DNA of 64,000 nt from Verrucomicrobiaceae bacterium (GTDB lineage Bacteria > Verrucomicrobiota > Verrucomicrobiia > Verrucomicrobiales > Verrucomicrobiaceae), in the NCBI GenBank assembly GCA_027486585.1, contig JAIXOU010000119.1, forward strand, positions 81,061 through 145,060, given 5' to 3'. The notes beneath the pieces are model-generated. The model was not told the DNA's origin. It saw nothing but the letters and a program-made list of their open reading frames with translations, and did no database searches. Of this stretch, positions 1 through 9,877 are shown piece by piece; position 1 is the first letter of the stretch; every line of letters starts with the position of its first letter. The translations under genes were made by a program, and so were the position numbers.

Positions 1-552
1 ACTGCTTTCATTCTCATCAAAGAGCTGCTCATAGAGTCGCTCACGGGTGACCACGCGGCCGCGATGCAGAGCGAGGTATTCGATGAGAGAAATCTCGCGA
101 GCGGTCAGTGTGACGAGTCCGCCCGCTCTCGTGACGGTGTGGCCAACCGTGTCCACGGCGACATCGCCGATGGTCACGATGGCTGCCGCATGACCTGTGC
201 TGCGGCGGATGAGGGCGCGGATGCGTGCGAGTAGCTCGGGCAGTTCGTAAGGTTTTGCCAAATAGTCGTCCGCTCCGCCATCGAGGCCGCGCACGCGATC
301 TTTGGTGCCGTGGCGCGCCGTTAGCATCAAGATAGGCGTCTTTTTGTGCAAGCGCAGCCGCTCCAGCACTTGAAAGCCATCCATTACGGGCATCATCACA
401 TCGAGCACGATCAGGTTGTAATCCCACATCATTGCCTTGGCGAGTCCATCCTCACCATCGCTGGCTTCATCGACGGCATAGCCATCCTCACGCAGCGCCT
501 CGGCGAGGCTGCTGAGTAAGTGAGGTTCGTCTTCGACGACAAGGAGGCGCAT
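1..552 (-). CDS. OmpR/CusR-type response regulator, C-terminus cut by window edge
   Basis: The minus-strand frame is open from ATG at 552 to base 1 with no stop, so only the first 184 residues are visible. The receiver domain occupies about residues 1-115, with acidic pocket E7/D8, phospho-acceptor D51 in LDVMMP, T78 and K100 (LAKPYE). A winged-helix DNA-binding domain starts near residue 124 (VTLTAREISLIEYL, then VVTRERLYEQLF), typical of the OmpR family. It diverges from the YHYH/multicopper oxidase gene and the CusBA-like genes. OmpR-family regulators such as CusR and CopR control copper efflux, so this is the likely regulator of the metal-related genes on its right. That role is inferred from position. 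Its histidine kinase would lie outside the window. Confidence 0.9.
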   Translation of the reverse strand, partial: MRLLVVEDEPHLLSSLAEALREDGYAVDEASDGEDGLAKAMMWDYNLIVLDVMMPVMDGFQVLERLRLHKKTPILMLTARHGTKDRVRGLDGGADDYLAKPYELPELLARIRALIRRSTGHAAAIVTIGDVAVDTVGHTVTRAGGLVTLTAREISLIEYLALHRGRVVTRERLYEQLFDENESS

Positions 553-975
553 GAGAGGCAGGATGATGAAGCGTGAACCTTAATCCAGCATGAAAAAAGA
601 GTGCGTGGCGTTCTTTTGGCAGCCGAACCTTACAAATGACTGAGAGCAGTTCACATGGTCATTTTCAAGGCTGTGACGGATTCAGTAAGGGCTTCGTTAC
701 CCCATGCCTAGTGGATTACTTTTTGAAGAATTTTCGGCGGTTTCATCTGCTATTAAGCTTGGGACTACAGTTTTGGGGCATGGTGAATCCTAGTTTTCAA
801 CTTTTTATGCGCTTGATCGGGGATGCAGCGACTCTGAACGGCAAAGACCTTGGCCAGGTGGCCAATGGTCGGCTTGCCGAAAGCGGTGAGGATATCGTGA
901 GCGCTTCATTTCTCCTGTCTGACGGTCTTCTCGTCTGAATTTTTTGATACCTCTACCCCTACCACTTTTGCATCC
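553..975. promoter_or_regulatory. Divergent intergenic region between response regulator and giant YHYH-MCO gene
   Basis: This 423-nt region lies between two divergent genes and must carry both promoters. An 8-base direct repeat GAACCTTA occurs at 575-582 and 625-632, exactly 50 nt apart, close to the regulator start. It could be a binding site, but the spacing is longer than the usual tandem OmpR-family half-sites. A plus-strand 100-codon frame (636-938) shows no recognisable family, signal peptide or start signal, and I do not call it a gene. No clear sigma70 promoter or terminator was recognised. Confidence 0.4.
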
Positions 976-3900
976 ATGAACCGTTTCATCGTCTTTTGCT
1001 TCTTCTCCCTGATAACCGCTGCTCAAGCGCAGAACCCGCAGCTCACGTCCTGGTTCACGGCGAACTCGGGTAAATACGCCCGCATTTATGCCAGCACGGC
1101 GGATGAGACGGCGGGGACAAAATCGACGACTTGGACTCGGGGCACAACAACTCAAGCGCTGCCAACGTATTCAGGGTTAACCGAGATCAGCTATTCACCG
1201 AACTGGGTTTACATCCGCACGACGGGGTTAGCGAGCTACACGATGGGACCTTGGCCGACGAACTTTCCGAGCTTCCCGACGAACACGGCGACTGTCTATC
1301 GCATCCCACGTGCACCGACGATCCCGACGACCAAAACCGGCACGGGTCTCGGGGCAACGGGGCGCATGGTCAATGGCGTGGCCATTTATGATAGTCGCGA
1401 TGCGTTCTCCTACTCGACGGCGAACAATGCCGATGCTCGGCCAAACACAGCCTTCACCGGCGATGGCATTTGGAATCGAGATGGCGATCACAACGAAGGA
1501 CCGACCTTTGATCCGGCGCTTGCGCATCAGGCAGGCGGCACTTATCACAATCATGGCCAGCCTATTGGCCTGCGTTTTCAGCTCGGCGACCATGTGGACT
1601 ACAATGCGACGACGAATCGCTACACGGAAAGCACCACGCCTGTGACACAGCACTCGCCCATCGTTGGCTGGGCGCAGGATGGCTTGCCAGTTTACGGACC
1701 GTATGGCTACTCCGATCCGGACAGTGCCAGCAGCGGCGTGCGCCGCATGGTGTCGGGCTTTGCGCTGCGGGATGGCACGAACGGGACCACGGCCATCACG
1801 ACACGTGTGGTCTTGCCTGCCTGGGCGCAACGGGTACAAAACAAGCCCACGCTGACGGCAGCTCAATACGGTCCTGCGGTTAACACCACCTATCTCATTG
1901 GCCACTACATCGAGGACTTCGACTATCAAGGCGATCTCGCTGGCCGCGTGCAGACGAAGGGCTCGAACTCGGTCGGCGGCTTTGTGTTGGGGAACTACGA
2001 TCTCAACGAGCAAAATGTCCGCTTCTGCGTCACGCCGGAGTTTCCAGCGGGCACCTGGGCCTACTTCACCACCATCAATGCGGATAACTCACCAGCGTTC
2101 CCATACACGACGGGGCGTCAGTTTTATGGCAATGCCACGGGCGGCAGCACGACTGAGGCCGTCATGAATGCCGACACGCCTCTCACACGCCACTTCATCG
2201 GCGGTGCGAACACGCCGATCACGGTCAATGCAAGCGTCTCCGCGCCGAACGTCACGCTGACTTGGAGCGCAGTCGAGGGCGGCACGTATTCGGCAGAGGC
2301 TTCGACTAATCAAACATCCTGGACGCCGAAGACGAGTGGCATCGTCGCGACAGGGACATCAGCGAACACGAGCTATGCTACGCTCTCATCCACTGGCACC
2401 GAGTATGGTCGCGTGAACCGCACCGCACTCGCCACTTTTGATACGAATGGTCAGGTGCCTGCCACAGTGTCGCAAACAGGCCTTACCAGCTTTCTTCTCA
2501 GCGGTACGGTATCCGCCCCGACCATCACCACACCGACCTCCGCGAGCATCACAGGAGGCAGTGCGACACTCGGCGGCAATATCACGAGCGATGGCGGTGC
2601 TTTGGTCTCGGCCTCGGGCGTGGTCGTGGCTTTGACCTCGGTGAACAGCAATCCAATCATCGGCGGCTCGGGTGTCACGAACATCACAGGCACGGCTACG
2701 CTTGGCGTCTTCACCGTGAATGCCACGGGACTTGCCACAAACAGCACCTACACTTTCAAAGCCTATGCCACGAACAGCCAAGGCACGATTTATAGCACTG
2801 CGGGCACCTTTAACACTCTGACGGCGAATCTGCCGACGATTACTTCGCCCACCGTAACGAACATCTTGAACACATCCGCCGCGCTCGGCGGCAATGTCAC
2901 CAGCGATGGAGGCGCGGCGATCAGCGCACGCGGCGTTGTTTGGTCGCTGAATGGCACCAACAACAATCCGCTCATTGGCGGAACTGGCGTCACCAATGTC
3001 ACCGGCACGGGCACGACTGGCGTGTTCACGGTGAGCGCGACTGGCTTCACGACTCCAGCCCCGCAAACAATCGCCTTCAAGGCCTACGCTACCAATGCCG
3101 CTGGCACCGTTTACACCAATGTCACAACATTCCAGACCGTCACGCTCTCCAGCTTGTCGAACCTGGTGCTCAGCGCAGGCGCGCTCACGCCGACGTTTGC
3201 TTCCAATACACTCGCTTATACCGCCAGCGTTCCGAATTCGGTGAGCATTATCACTGTGACACCGTCGATGGTCATCGGCACTGCGACGGTGACGGTCAAC
3301 ACAGTGACCGTCACACCTAGCACAGCCAGTGGCCCCATTGCACTTAACGTCGGCACTAACACCCTCACCGTCGTGGGTACTCAGACGACACCTGCAAGCA
3401 CAAGGACCTACACCGTTACCGTGACACGCGCTGCGCCAAGTGCGCCTCTCATCGCCTCACCCACATCAGCCTCGATCACCGCGACTAGCGCCACACTCGG
3501 CGGCAATGTCACCAGTGACGGCGGCTCCGCCATCACCGCTCGCGGTGTGGTTTTCGCCCCGACTGCGACGAACAATAATCCACAGATCGGCGGAGGTGGT
3601 GTGACCAATGTCGCAGGCACCGGCACGACCGGTGTGTTCACTGTTAACGCCACAAGCCTGACATCAGGCACCGCATACAGCTTTGCTGCGTATGCGACGA
3701 ATAGCCTCGGCACGATCTACACGACCCCTGTTTCGACCTTCCTCACTCCAAACCTCAGCGGTGATCTTTCTAACCTCGTCATCAGCGCCGGCACGCTCGC
3801 GCCAACCTTTAGCAGCGCCATCACGAGTTACACGGCTAGCGTTTCCAATGCGACATCGAGCATCAACGTCACTCCCACCGCTCTCGTCGGCACCTCCACC

Positions 3901-6900
3901 ATCACGGTTAATACAGTGCCTGTTAGCTCAGGCAGCCCAAGCGCAGTCGCGTTGAGCATTGGCTCCAATCTCATCGACATCGTCGTCACTGGTCTCGATT
4001 CGACAGTGAAGACCTACAGCGTGACCGTCACACGTGCTTCGGGCAATCCCATCGTCACATCACCGACCGCCACTGGCCTCAGCACGACCACGGCGACACT
4101 TGGGGGTAATGTCACCAACGACGGTGGCACCACAATCATCGCCCGAGGCATCGTTTTGGCTCCGACCGCCACCAACAGCAATCCCCAACTCGGCGGCACG
4201 GGCGTGACGAACCTCACCGCGAGCGGAACAACGGGCGTCTTCACCGTGAGCGCCACAGGATTGACTCTGGGTGCCAGCTACACTTATGCGGCCTATGCGA
4301 CGAACAGCGCTGGCACCGGCTACAGCGTCACGGGTACTTTCACCACGCCACGGAACAACATCTTGCTCATCATCGCCGACGACTTCGGCACGGATGCCTG
4401 TAAGCTCTATAATCCTGGCGGCAACAACGCCAGCACACCGAACATCGACTCGCTCGCGGTCAATGGTGTACGCTTCAACAATGCTTATGCGTATGCGGTT
4501 TGCTCGCCGACACGCTCATGCATCATCACCGGTCGCTACGGCTTCCGCACTGGCACGGGCGATGTCATCACGCCGAATTCTGGCAGTCCATTGCAGGCTT
4601 CTGAGTTCACCTTGCCAGAGGCTTTCACGGCCAATGCCTCGTTCAATTATCAGCTCAAGCATTTGGGCAAATACCATCTCGTGAATGGCAGCAACCAAGC
4701 CGCGCAGATGAGCCCGGTGACGGTCGCAGGCTGGCCATCCTATGCTGGAGGTCTTAGCGCTGAAGTCGCGGATTACTACAATTGGACCAAGGCCGTCACT
4801 GACGGCACCGCTGGCGGCACATCCAGCACCACGACCACAACGTATGCCACGACCGATACTGTGAATGACGCCGTGGCATTCATCAATGCACAGACCGCCG
4901 CAGGCAAACCGTGGTTCTCATGGGTGGCGCTCAATGCACCCCATTTCCCTTTCCATAAACCGCCGACGAGCTTGCTGACCACGCAGGCCTACATTGATCT
5001 CAGTGGCAGCGCTGGTGACATCACGGCGAATCGCATCAGTTACTTCAATGCTGCTGTGCAGGCCATGGACGCAGAGATTGGACGCTTGCTAGCCAGCGTG
5101 GATCTCAATGTGACGACGGTCATTTTCATCGGCGATAACGGCACCGACTCGCAAGTTGCTCAATCACCGTACAGTAGCACCAAGTCCAAAGATTCGCTCT
5201 ATGAAGGTGGCGTGCGTGTGCCGATGATCATACGTGGTCCCAACGTCGTATCACCTGGTCGCACCTCGAACACACTCGTTCATGCGGTCGATCTCTACAG
5301 TACCATTTTGGAGCTGGCAGGCATCAATGTCGCCACCACCACTGCGGGCGTCACGCTCGATTCGCAGAGCCTACTCCCTGTTCTGCAAAACCAAGCTGTC
5401 ACTCGTCCGCTCGCCTACAGTGAGTTGTTCGACGCCGCTACGCCAACTAGCGGAGGCGAAGAGCTGCGTGACAGCCGCTACAAGATTATCCGCTTCAACA
5501 CAGGCATCACTGAGTTCTATGACCTGCAAGTGGATCCCTATGAAGCCACTAACCTGATCGCCTCGGGTGTTGGTGCACTGACGGAGGCACAACGGACTGC
5601 CTATTATCTGCTTCTTGCCGATCTGGGTACCTATTCAAACACTGCGCCTACGACGATCAATTCGGTCACCCTCAATCCGATCACACCGACAAACGGCGAC
5701 AACGTTGCGGTCACTGCAAACATCACGCCAGCAGCTGGATCGACGCTTTCCAGCGCCAACCTCACCTACAGCAGTGGCTCTCAAATCACGACTGTGCCCT
5801 TCCGTGAAGTTTGGGCCAATGGCAGCACCGCCAGTGGGCTCGCTGGGGCCAATAACGCCTGGAGCGCCACCGCTGCGCGAAATGTGAGTGATGTGAAGCA
5901 ACGCAGCGCCCAAGCCAATCGCACAACACCTATCGTTCTTACAAACTGCATCACCAATGGCACCACAAGCGTCACGTGCACCAGCACCACCGGCATTGGC
6001 GCAGGCATGAACATTGCGGGTCCGACTATTGCAGGCGGCACTACGATCGCCAGCGTGACGAATAGCACGACCTTTGTGCTCAGCACCGCTGCTACTGGCA
6101 GCGGAACGAATTCATTGACCGTTGCAGGCGTGACTTTGACAGGTTGTTCTCTGGTCGCTAGTCCGACGATTCAGTGCGCGAGCACCGCAGGCCTTGCGGT
6201 TGGCATGAGACTTGCAGGAGTGACGTCCAGTGTGCTCATCCCCCTCGTAGTCAGCATTGATCCCAATGGCACGCAGTTCACAGCGAGCGGTACCATCACG
6301 GCCGTCACATCCACCATCACCGCATCTGGGAGTGGACTGGAATTTGCCGCTGGCACATCCAACTCCACCGACACGATGGCCACACTGACTAATCCGATCA
6401 ATGCCAGTGGCGCGGTCTCTGGCACTGTGGACTTCTTTGTCCGCACCAATGCCATCGTCGCCAGCAATGGCTGGACATTCCAAGTCTCCCCTGATGGCGG
6501 TAGCACCTGGGTCACACGCGCCAGCGAAACCTACGCCAGCACCACGGCAGCCAATTGCTCCCTGACGGCGACTAATGCCACGATTAACACAGCCAACACC
6601 AGCGGTCTATCTATTGGCAGCAGCGTGCAGGGCACTTCGGTCACGGTTGCCAATTGCACGACGGACAACGTTACGAATCCTACTGTTGTTGCCACAACGA
6701 GCAGCACGGCCGCGCTCGCCGTTGGCATGTATGTCACCGGGACCGGCATTCCGAACAACACACGAATCACGGCCATCACGGTATCAAGCTTCACTATGTC
6801 AGCCAGTGCCACGGCTGCAGGAACCATCACGGTGACAGCGAACTACCTTGCGGCAAACGCCACCATCACCGCCATCAATCCTGGCGTGTCCTTCACGGTT

Positions 6901-9795
6901 AGCACTGCACCGCAATTGACTGCCAGCGGCATCACGCTCTTCGCAGGCAATCACAACTTCCTCGCCCAAAGCTATGCACTTGCTCCAAGTGAGCTGACCT
7001 CGAACTTGAAAATGCGCTTCCAGTTCACTGGTCAGGCAACTGGCGGGGGCTCGGTCAATGTTGATGACATCAGCGTCACGCTCGTCAGTGGTAATCCGCC
7101 TGTAACGCTCGCGATGACGTCCGCAGGCAGTGGCAATTACACCGCCACCATCCCTGGCCAAACTACCGGCACCACAGTGAGCTACAGCATCCTCGCTACC
7201 GATTCGACGAGTGGCATCGACTACAATGCAGCCAGCTACACTGTCGTCGCAGGATCACCAGTGCTCAATGTCACGCCAGCCACCGGTTTGGCATCAAGCG
7301 GCACGCAAGGCAGCGGGGACTTCAGTCCCACAAGCCAAATCTACACACTGAGCAATACGGGGACTGGCTCAATGACCTGGACCGCATCGAAGACTCAGAC
7401 TTGGCTCAATTTGTCCGCTACCAGCGGCACACTCGCTGCGGGTGCGTCTGCAAACGTCACAGCCTCTATCAACACGACGAACGCGAACGCATTGTCCGTC
7501 GGATCCTTCACCGACACGATCACCTTCGCGAACATAAGCGGTAGCACCGGGAACACCACACGCTCAGCATCGCTGGTCATCGGCTCGAATTCGCTGCCTG
7601 CGACGCCCGCGATTACTGCCTTGCCAGCCTACAGCCAAGGCACTGCTCGCAGTATTCGTTGGCCCGCCATCGCTGGTGCCACCAACTACACGCTACAAAT
7701 CTCCACCACGAGCAACTTTGCCACTGTGCTCAGCTCGCAGACACTTTCGACACCGACTGGCAGCTTCTCGAACCTCGTGCACGGCACCACCTATTACTAC
7801 CGCGTGCTCGCCACGAACGGAGTCGGTTCATCGAGTTACAGTCTGGTCGTTTCTAGCACGCAGGACAATGTTTCGCCAGTGGTCGCCATCACCTCGCCAT
7901 CGAGCGCACAAACCACCGCGACGAACACCATCACGCTCAGCGGCACCAGCAGCGATGCTTTGTCAGGCCTCAGCAAAGTCACCGTGAACGGAGCTACCGC
8001 CACCACGAGCAATAACTTCGCTACCTGGACCATCACTACGCCACTGGGCTTCGGTACCAACAGCCTCACCGCACTCGCCATCGACAATGCAGGCAACACC
8101 ATCAGTTCCACGCCGCTGCTGGTCACTTTGACCACCGCGCAGAGCTTCAATCCGCTCATCATCCCTGACACCATCACCGGCACCACCTTCAACCTCGCGC
8201 TCAAGCCGAAGACGAAGCAGTTCCTCTCTGGCGCGGCCACCACGACCAACGCCTACAACGACATGCTCTACGGCGCACCCACGCTCATCATGAACAAGGG
8301 CGACTGGGTGCAAATGAATGTCACTAACAATCTCGCCGCCGATACCACGACCACGCATTGGCACGGCTTCCACATCCCTGCCATCATGGACGGCGGCCCG
8401 CATCAGGTCATCCCAGCAGGCACCACTTGGTCGCCCTCCTGGCTGGTTATGAATCATGCGGCCACGTATTGGTATCACCCACATCTGCATGAGAAGACCC
8501 AAGAGCAAGTGAGCCGTGGTGGAGTTGGTATGATCATCATCCGCGACGAGATCGAATCAGCGCTCACCCTGCCTCGCAACTACGGCGTCGATGACATCCC
8601 ACTCGCGCTCGGCAGCCGTCGCTTTACCACGAATCAAATCGTCACTGTGAACTCCGCCTATGGCGACACCATGCTCGTCAACGGCGTCATCAATCCTCAA
8701 GTCAGCCTGCCAAAGCAATATGTTCGTCTGCGCATCCTTAACGCTGAGATTGAGCGTAGCCTGAACCTCGGCTTCAGCGATAACCGCACCTTCTGGGTCA
8801 TCGCCTCCGACGGTGGACTCCTTGATGCACCCGTCGCCACCACACGCGTCCTTTTAGCTGTCGGTGAGCGAGCGGAAATTCTCGTCGATCTTACCAACGA
8901 CACGCTTGGCGGCTTCATCAACCTGATGGCCTATAACAACAGCGCCTCACTCGGCACAGCTCTGGCGGCTAGTTGGCCAGGCGGCGAACCGCAGACGACT
9001 GGCCAGTTCGGCAGCTTGTTGAATAACATCGATTTCAACATCCTGCGCATTAACATCGCTGCTCAAACGGCCAGCCCAGTGCTCACGCGTCCGACCACAC
9101 TCACCGCCAATGCCCTGTGGACCAACGCCGATGTCACCAATCCCACTACACGCGTGATCAACATCACGGGCGGTGCTCCGGGCGTCTTTTTCTTTAACAC
9201 TGACCAACTCTTCAGCCCTACGGTCTTCAATCAGACCATCAACTACAACGCTGTGGAGCGCTGGACCATCACCAATACCTCGGGCTTCAGCCACAGCTTC
9301 CACATCCATGATGTCGAGTTCGCCATGATCTCCCGGGTCGCCACTGGCGGTGGCAATGTCGTCACCGGCCTTTTCCCTTATGAAGTCGGCTGGAAAGACA
9401 CCCTTTATGTGCAGCGAAACTCCAGCGTCACCTTCATCGCCAAGTTCGATCACTTCGCCAGCAATACGAACCCCTACATGTATCACTGCCACTTCGCCAA
9501 CCACGAAGACGAAGGCCTGATGGGGCAGTTCGTCGTCGTCAACAACGCCGTCGAAGACCTCGCCGTGGCCAGTTTCACGAGATACGGCAACAACAACCTC
9601 ATCAGCATTGATTTCAAATCCACCCCCGGCACCACTTACACGCTGCAATGGTCCCCCGATCTGAGCACGTGGAGTGATGTTGGCAGTGTGACAGGCGATG
9701 GCAACAGCGCAAACTTCACCGAGACCAATCAAACACGCCTCAGTGGCACAAAGGGTTTTTACCGCGTCAAGTTGCCCACCATCATCTCACCATGA
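976..9795 (+). CDS. Giant secreted YHYH / Ig-cadherin repeat / sulfatase / multicopper oxidase fusion
   Basis: A 2939-residue protein with a signal peptide (MNRFIVFCFFSLITAAQAQ). The N-terminal YHYH-like domain carries a Y190-H-N-H193 variant and a following DGLPVYGPYG strand. Residues about 516-1124 hold four related Ig/FN3-like repeats with two cadherin-like (PF12733-type) domains between them. A sulfatase domain begins near residue 1127 (LLIIADDFG) with a canonical CxPxR formylglycine motif at C1176-S-P-T-R1180 and a later GDNGTD metal motif. A jelly-roll-like region (about 1559-2039) carries inserted two-cysteine modules. The C-terminus is a full multicopper oxidase: H2461-W-H2463-G, YHPHLH at 2500-2505, HSFHIH at 2773-2778 and H2837-C-H2839 with H2843 and M2849. 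The last ~70 residues match the end of the other giant protein. Enzyme assignments rest on visible motifs; substrates are unknown. Probably extracellular, and adjacent to metal efflux genes. Confidence 0.9.
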   Translation: MNRFIVFCFFSLITAAQAQNPQLTSWFTANSGKYARIYASTADETAGTKSTTWTRGTTTQALPTYSGLTEISYSPNWVYIRTTGLASYTMGPWPTNFPSFPTNTATVYRIPRAPTIPTTKTGTGLGATGRMVNGVAIYDSRDAFSYSTANNADARPNTAFTGDGIWNRDGDHNEGPTFDPALAHQAGGTYHNHGQPIGLRFQLGDHVDYNATTNRYTESTTPVTQHSPIVGWAQDGLPVYGPYGYSDPDSASSGVRRMVSGFALRDGTNGTTAITTRVVLPAWAQRVQNKPTLTAAQYGPAVNTTYLIGHYIEDFDYQGDLAGRVQTKGSNSVGGFVLGNYDLNEQNVRFCVTPEFPAGTWAYFTTINADNSPAFPYTTGRQFYGNATGGSTTEAVMNADTPLTRHFIGGANTPITVNASVSAPNVTLTWSAVEGGTYSAEASTNQTSWTPKTSGIVATGTSANTSYATLSSTGTEYGRVNRTALATFDTNGQVPATVSQTGLTSFLLSGTVSAPTITTPTSASITGGSATLGGNITSDGGALVSASGVVVALTSVNSNPIIGGSGVTNITGTATLGVFTVNATGLATNSTYTFKAYATNSQGTIYSTAGTFNTLTANLPTITSPTVTNILNTSAALGGNVTSDGGAAISARGVVWSLNGTNNNPLIGGTGVTNVTGTGTTGVFTVSATGFTTPAPQTIAFKAYATNAAGTVYTNVTTFQTVTLSSLSNLVLSAGALTPTFASNTLAYTASVPNSVSIITVTPSMVIGTATVTVNTVTVTPSTASGPIALNVGTNTLTVVGTQTTPASTRTYTVTVTRAAPSAPLIASPTSASITATSATLGGNVTSDGGSAITARGVVFAPTATNNNPQIGGGGVTNVAGTGTTGVFTVNATSLTSGTAYSFAAYATNSLGTIYTTPVSTFLTPNLSGDLSNLVISAGTLAPTFSSAITSYTASVSNATSSINVTPTALVGTSTITVNTVPVSSGSPSAVALSIGSNLIDIVVTGLDSTVKTYSVTVTRASGNPIVTSPTATGLSTTTATLGGNVTNDGGTTIIARGIVLAPTATNSNPQLGGTGVTNLTASGTTGVFTVSATGLTLGASYTYAAYATNSAGTGYSVTGTFTTPRNNILLIIADDFGTDACKLYNPGGNNASTPNIDSLAVNGVRFNNAYAYAVCSPTRSCIITGRYGFRTGTGDVITPNSGSPLQASEFTLPEAFTANASFNYQLKHLGKYHLVNGSNQAAQMSPVTVAGWPSYAGGLSAEVADYYNWTKAVTDGTAGGTSSTTTTTYATTDTVNDAVAFINAQTAAGKPWFSWVALNAPHFPFHKPPTSLLTTQAYIDLSGSAGDITANRISYFNAAVQAMDAEIGRLLASVDLNVTTVIFIGDNGTDSQVAQSPYSSTKSKDSLYEGGVRVPMIIRGPNVVSPGRTSNTLVHAVDLYSTILELAGINVATTTAGVTLDSQSLLPVLQNQAVTRPLAYSELFDAATPTSGGEELRDSRYKIIRFNTGITEFYDLQVDPYEATNLIASGVGALTEAQRTAYYLLLADLGTYSNTAPTTINSVTLNPITPTNGDNVAVTANITPAAGSTLSSANLTYSSGSQITTVPFREVWANGSTASGLAGANNAWSATAARNVSDVKQRSAQANRTTPIVLTNCITNGTTSVTCTSTTGIGAGMNIAGPTIAGGTTIASVTNSTTFVLSTAATGSGTNSLTVAGVTLTGCSLVASPTIQCASTAGLAVGMRLAGVTSSVLIPLVVSIDPNGTQFTASGTITAVTSTITASGSGLEFAAGTSNSTDTMATLTNPINASGAVSGTVDFFVRTNAIVASNGWTFQVSPDGGSTWVTRASETYASTTAANCSLTATNATINTANTSGLSIGSSVQGTSVTVANCTTDNVTNPTVVATTSSTAALAVGMYVTGTGIPNNTRITAITVSSFTMSASATAAGTITVTANYLAANATITAINPGVSFTVSTAPQLTASGITLFAGNHNFLAQSYALAPSELTSNLKMRFQFTGQATGGGSVNVDDISVTLVSGNPPVTLAMTSAGSGNYTATIPGQTTGTTVSYSILATDSTSGIDYNAASYTVVAGSPVLNVTPATGLASSGTQGSGDFSPTSQIYTLSNTGTGSMTWTASKTQTWLNLSATSGTLAAGASANVTASINTTNANALSVGSFTDTITFANISGSTGNTTRSASLVIGSNSLPATPAITALPAYSQGTARSIRWPAIAGATNYTLQISTTSNFATVLSSQTLSTPTGSFSNLVHGTTYYYRVLATNGVGSSSYSLVVSSTQDNVSPVVAITSPSSAQTTATNTITLSGTSSDALSGLSKVTVNGATATTSNNFATWTITTPLGFGTNSLTALAIDNAGNTISSTPLLVTLTTAQSFNPLIIPDTITGTTFNLALKPKTKQFLSGAATTTNAYNDMLYGAPTLIMNKGDWVQMNVTNNLAADTTTTHWHGFHIPAIMDGGPHQVIPAGTTWSPSWLVMNHAATYWYHPHLHEKTQEQVSRGGVGMIIIRDEIESALTLPRNYGVDDIPLALGSRRFTTNQIVTVNSAYGDTMLVNGVINPQVSLPKQYVRLRILNAEIERSLNLGFSDNRTFWVIASDGGLLDAPVATTRVLLAVGERAEILVDLTNDTLGGFINLMAYNNSASLGTALAASWPGGEPQTTGQFGSLLNNIDFNILRINIAAQTASPVLTRPTTLTANALWTNADVTNPTTRVINITGGAPGVFFFNTDQLFSPTVFNQTINYNAVERWTITNTSGFSHSFHIHDVEFAMISRVATGGGNVVTGLFPYEVGWKDTLYVQRNSSVTFIAKFDHFASNTNPYMYHCHFANHEDEGLMGQFVVVNNAVEDLAVASFTRYGNNNLISIDFKSTPGTTYTLQWSPDLSTWSDVGSVTGDGNSANFTETNQTRLSGTKGFYRVKLPTIISP
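2521..4347 (+). repeat. Intragenic Ig/FN3-like and cadherin-like repeat array
   Basis: Four copies of a ~100-residue unit (start near ITxPTSASITxxSATLGGN, then TSDGG, ARGVV, NNPxIGGxGVTN, TxGVFTVxATGL, YATNSxGT) lie at about 2521-2820, 2830-3150, 3448-3750 and 4051-4347. Two cadherin-like units (LSNLVLSAGxLxPTF) separate copies 2/3 and 3/4. The copies are clearly homologous at protein level and also similar in DNA. They probably act as an extracellular stalk that spaces the YHYH and sulfatase domains. Confidence 0.85.
5640..7100 (+). repeat. Jelly-roll-like unit with two inserted two-cysteine modules (giant protein 1)
   Basis: A unit with FREVWANGS, VDFFVRT, WTFQVSPDGGSTW, LKMRFQFTG and VDDISV is interrupted twice by modules of the type C-x(7-9)-C followed by STxGLxxGM, then SVTNxTTFVLS. 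One insertion follows RTTPIVLTNC (from about 5930) and the other follows the segment ending ASETYAS (from about 6540). The same unit with insertions at equivalent points occurs twice in the 14606-25369 protein. Confidence 0.7.
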
Positions 9796-9877
9796 GGATT
9801 GCCTGATTGGTCGTGGAATTAAAAAAACTCAGAATGCCCGCTGTTTGTCGTTCTTCTGTGGTTCATCCTATCACCAC

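Noticed and set aside
636-938. 100-codon plus-strand frame before the first giant gene
   Set aside because: No family, signal peptide or ribosome-binding signal, and it lies in the divergent promoter region.
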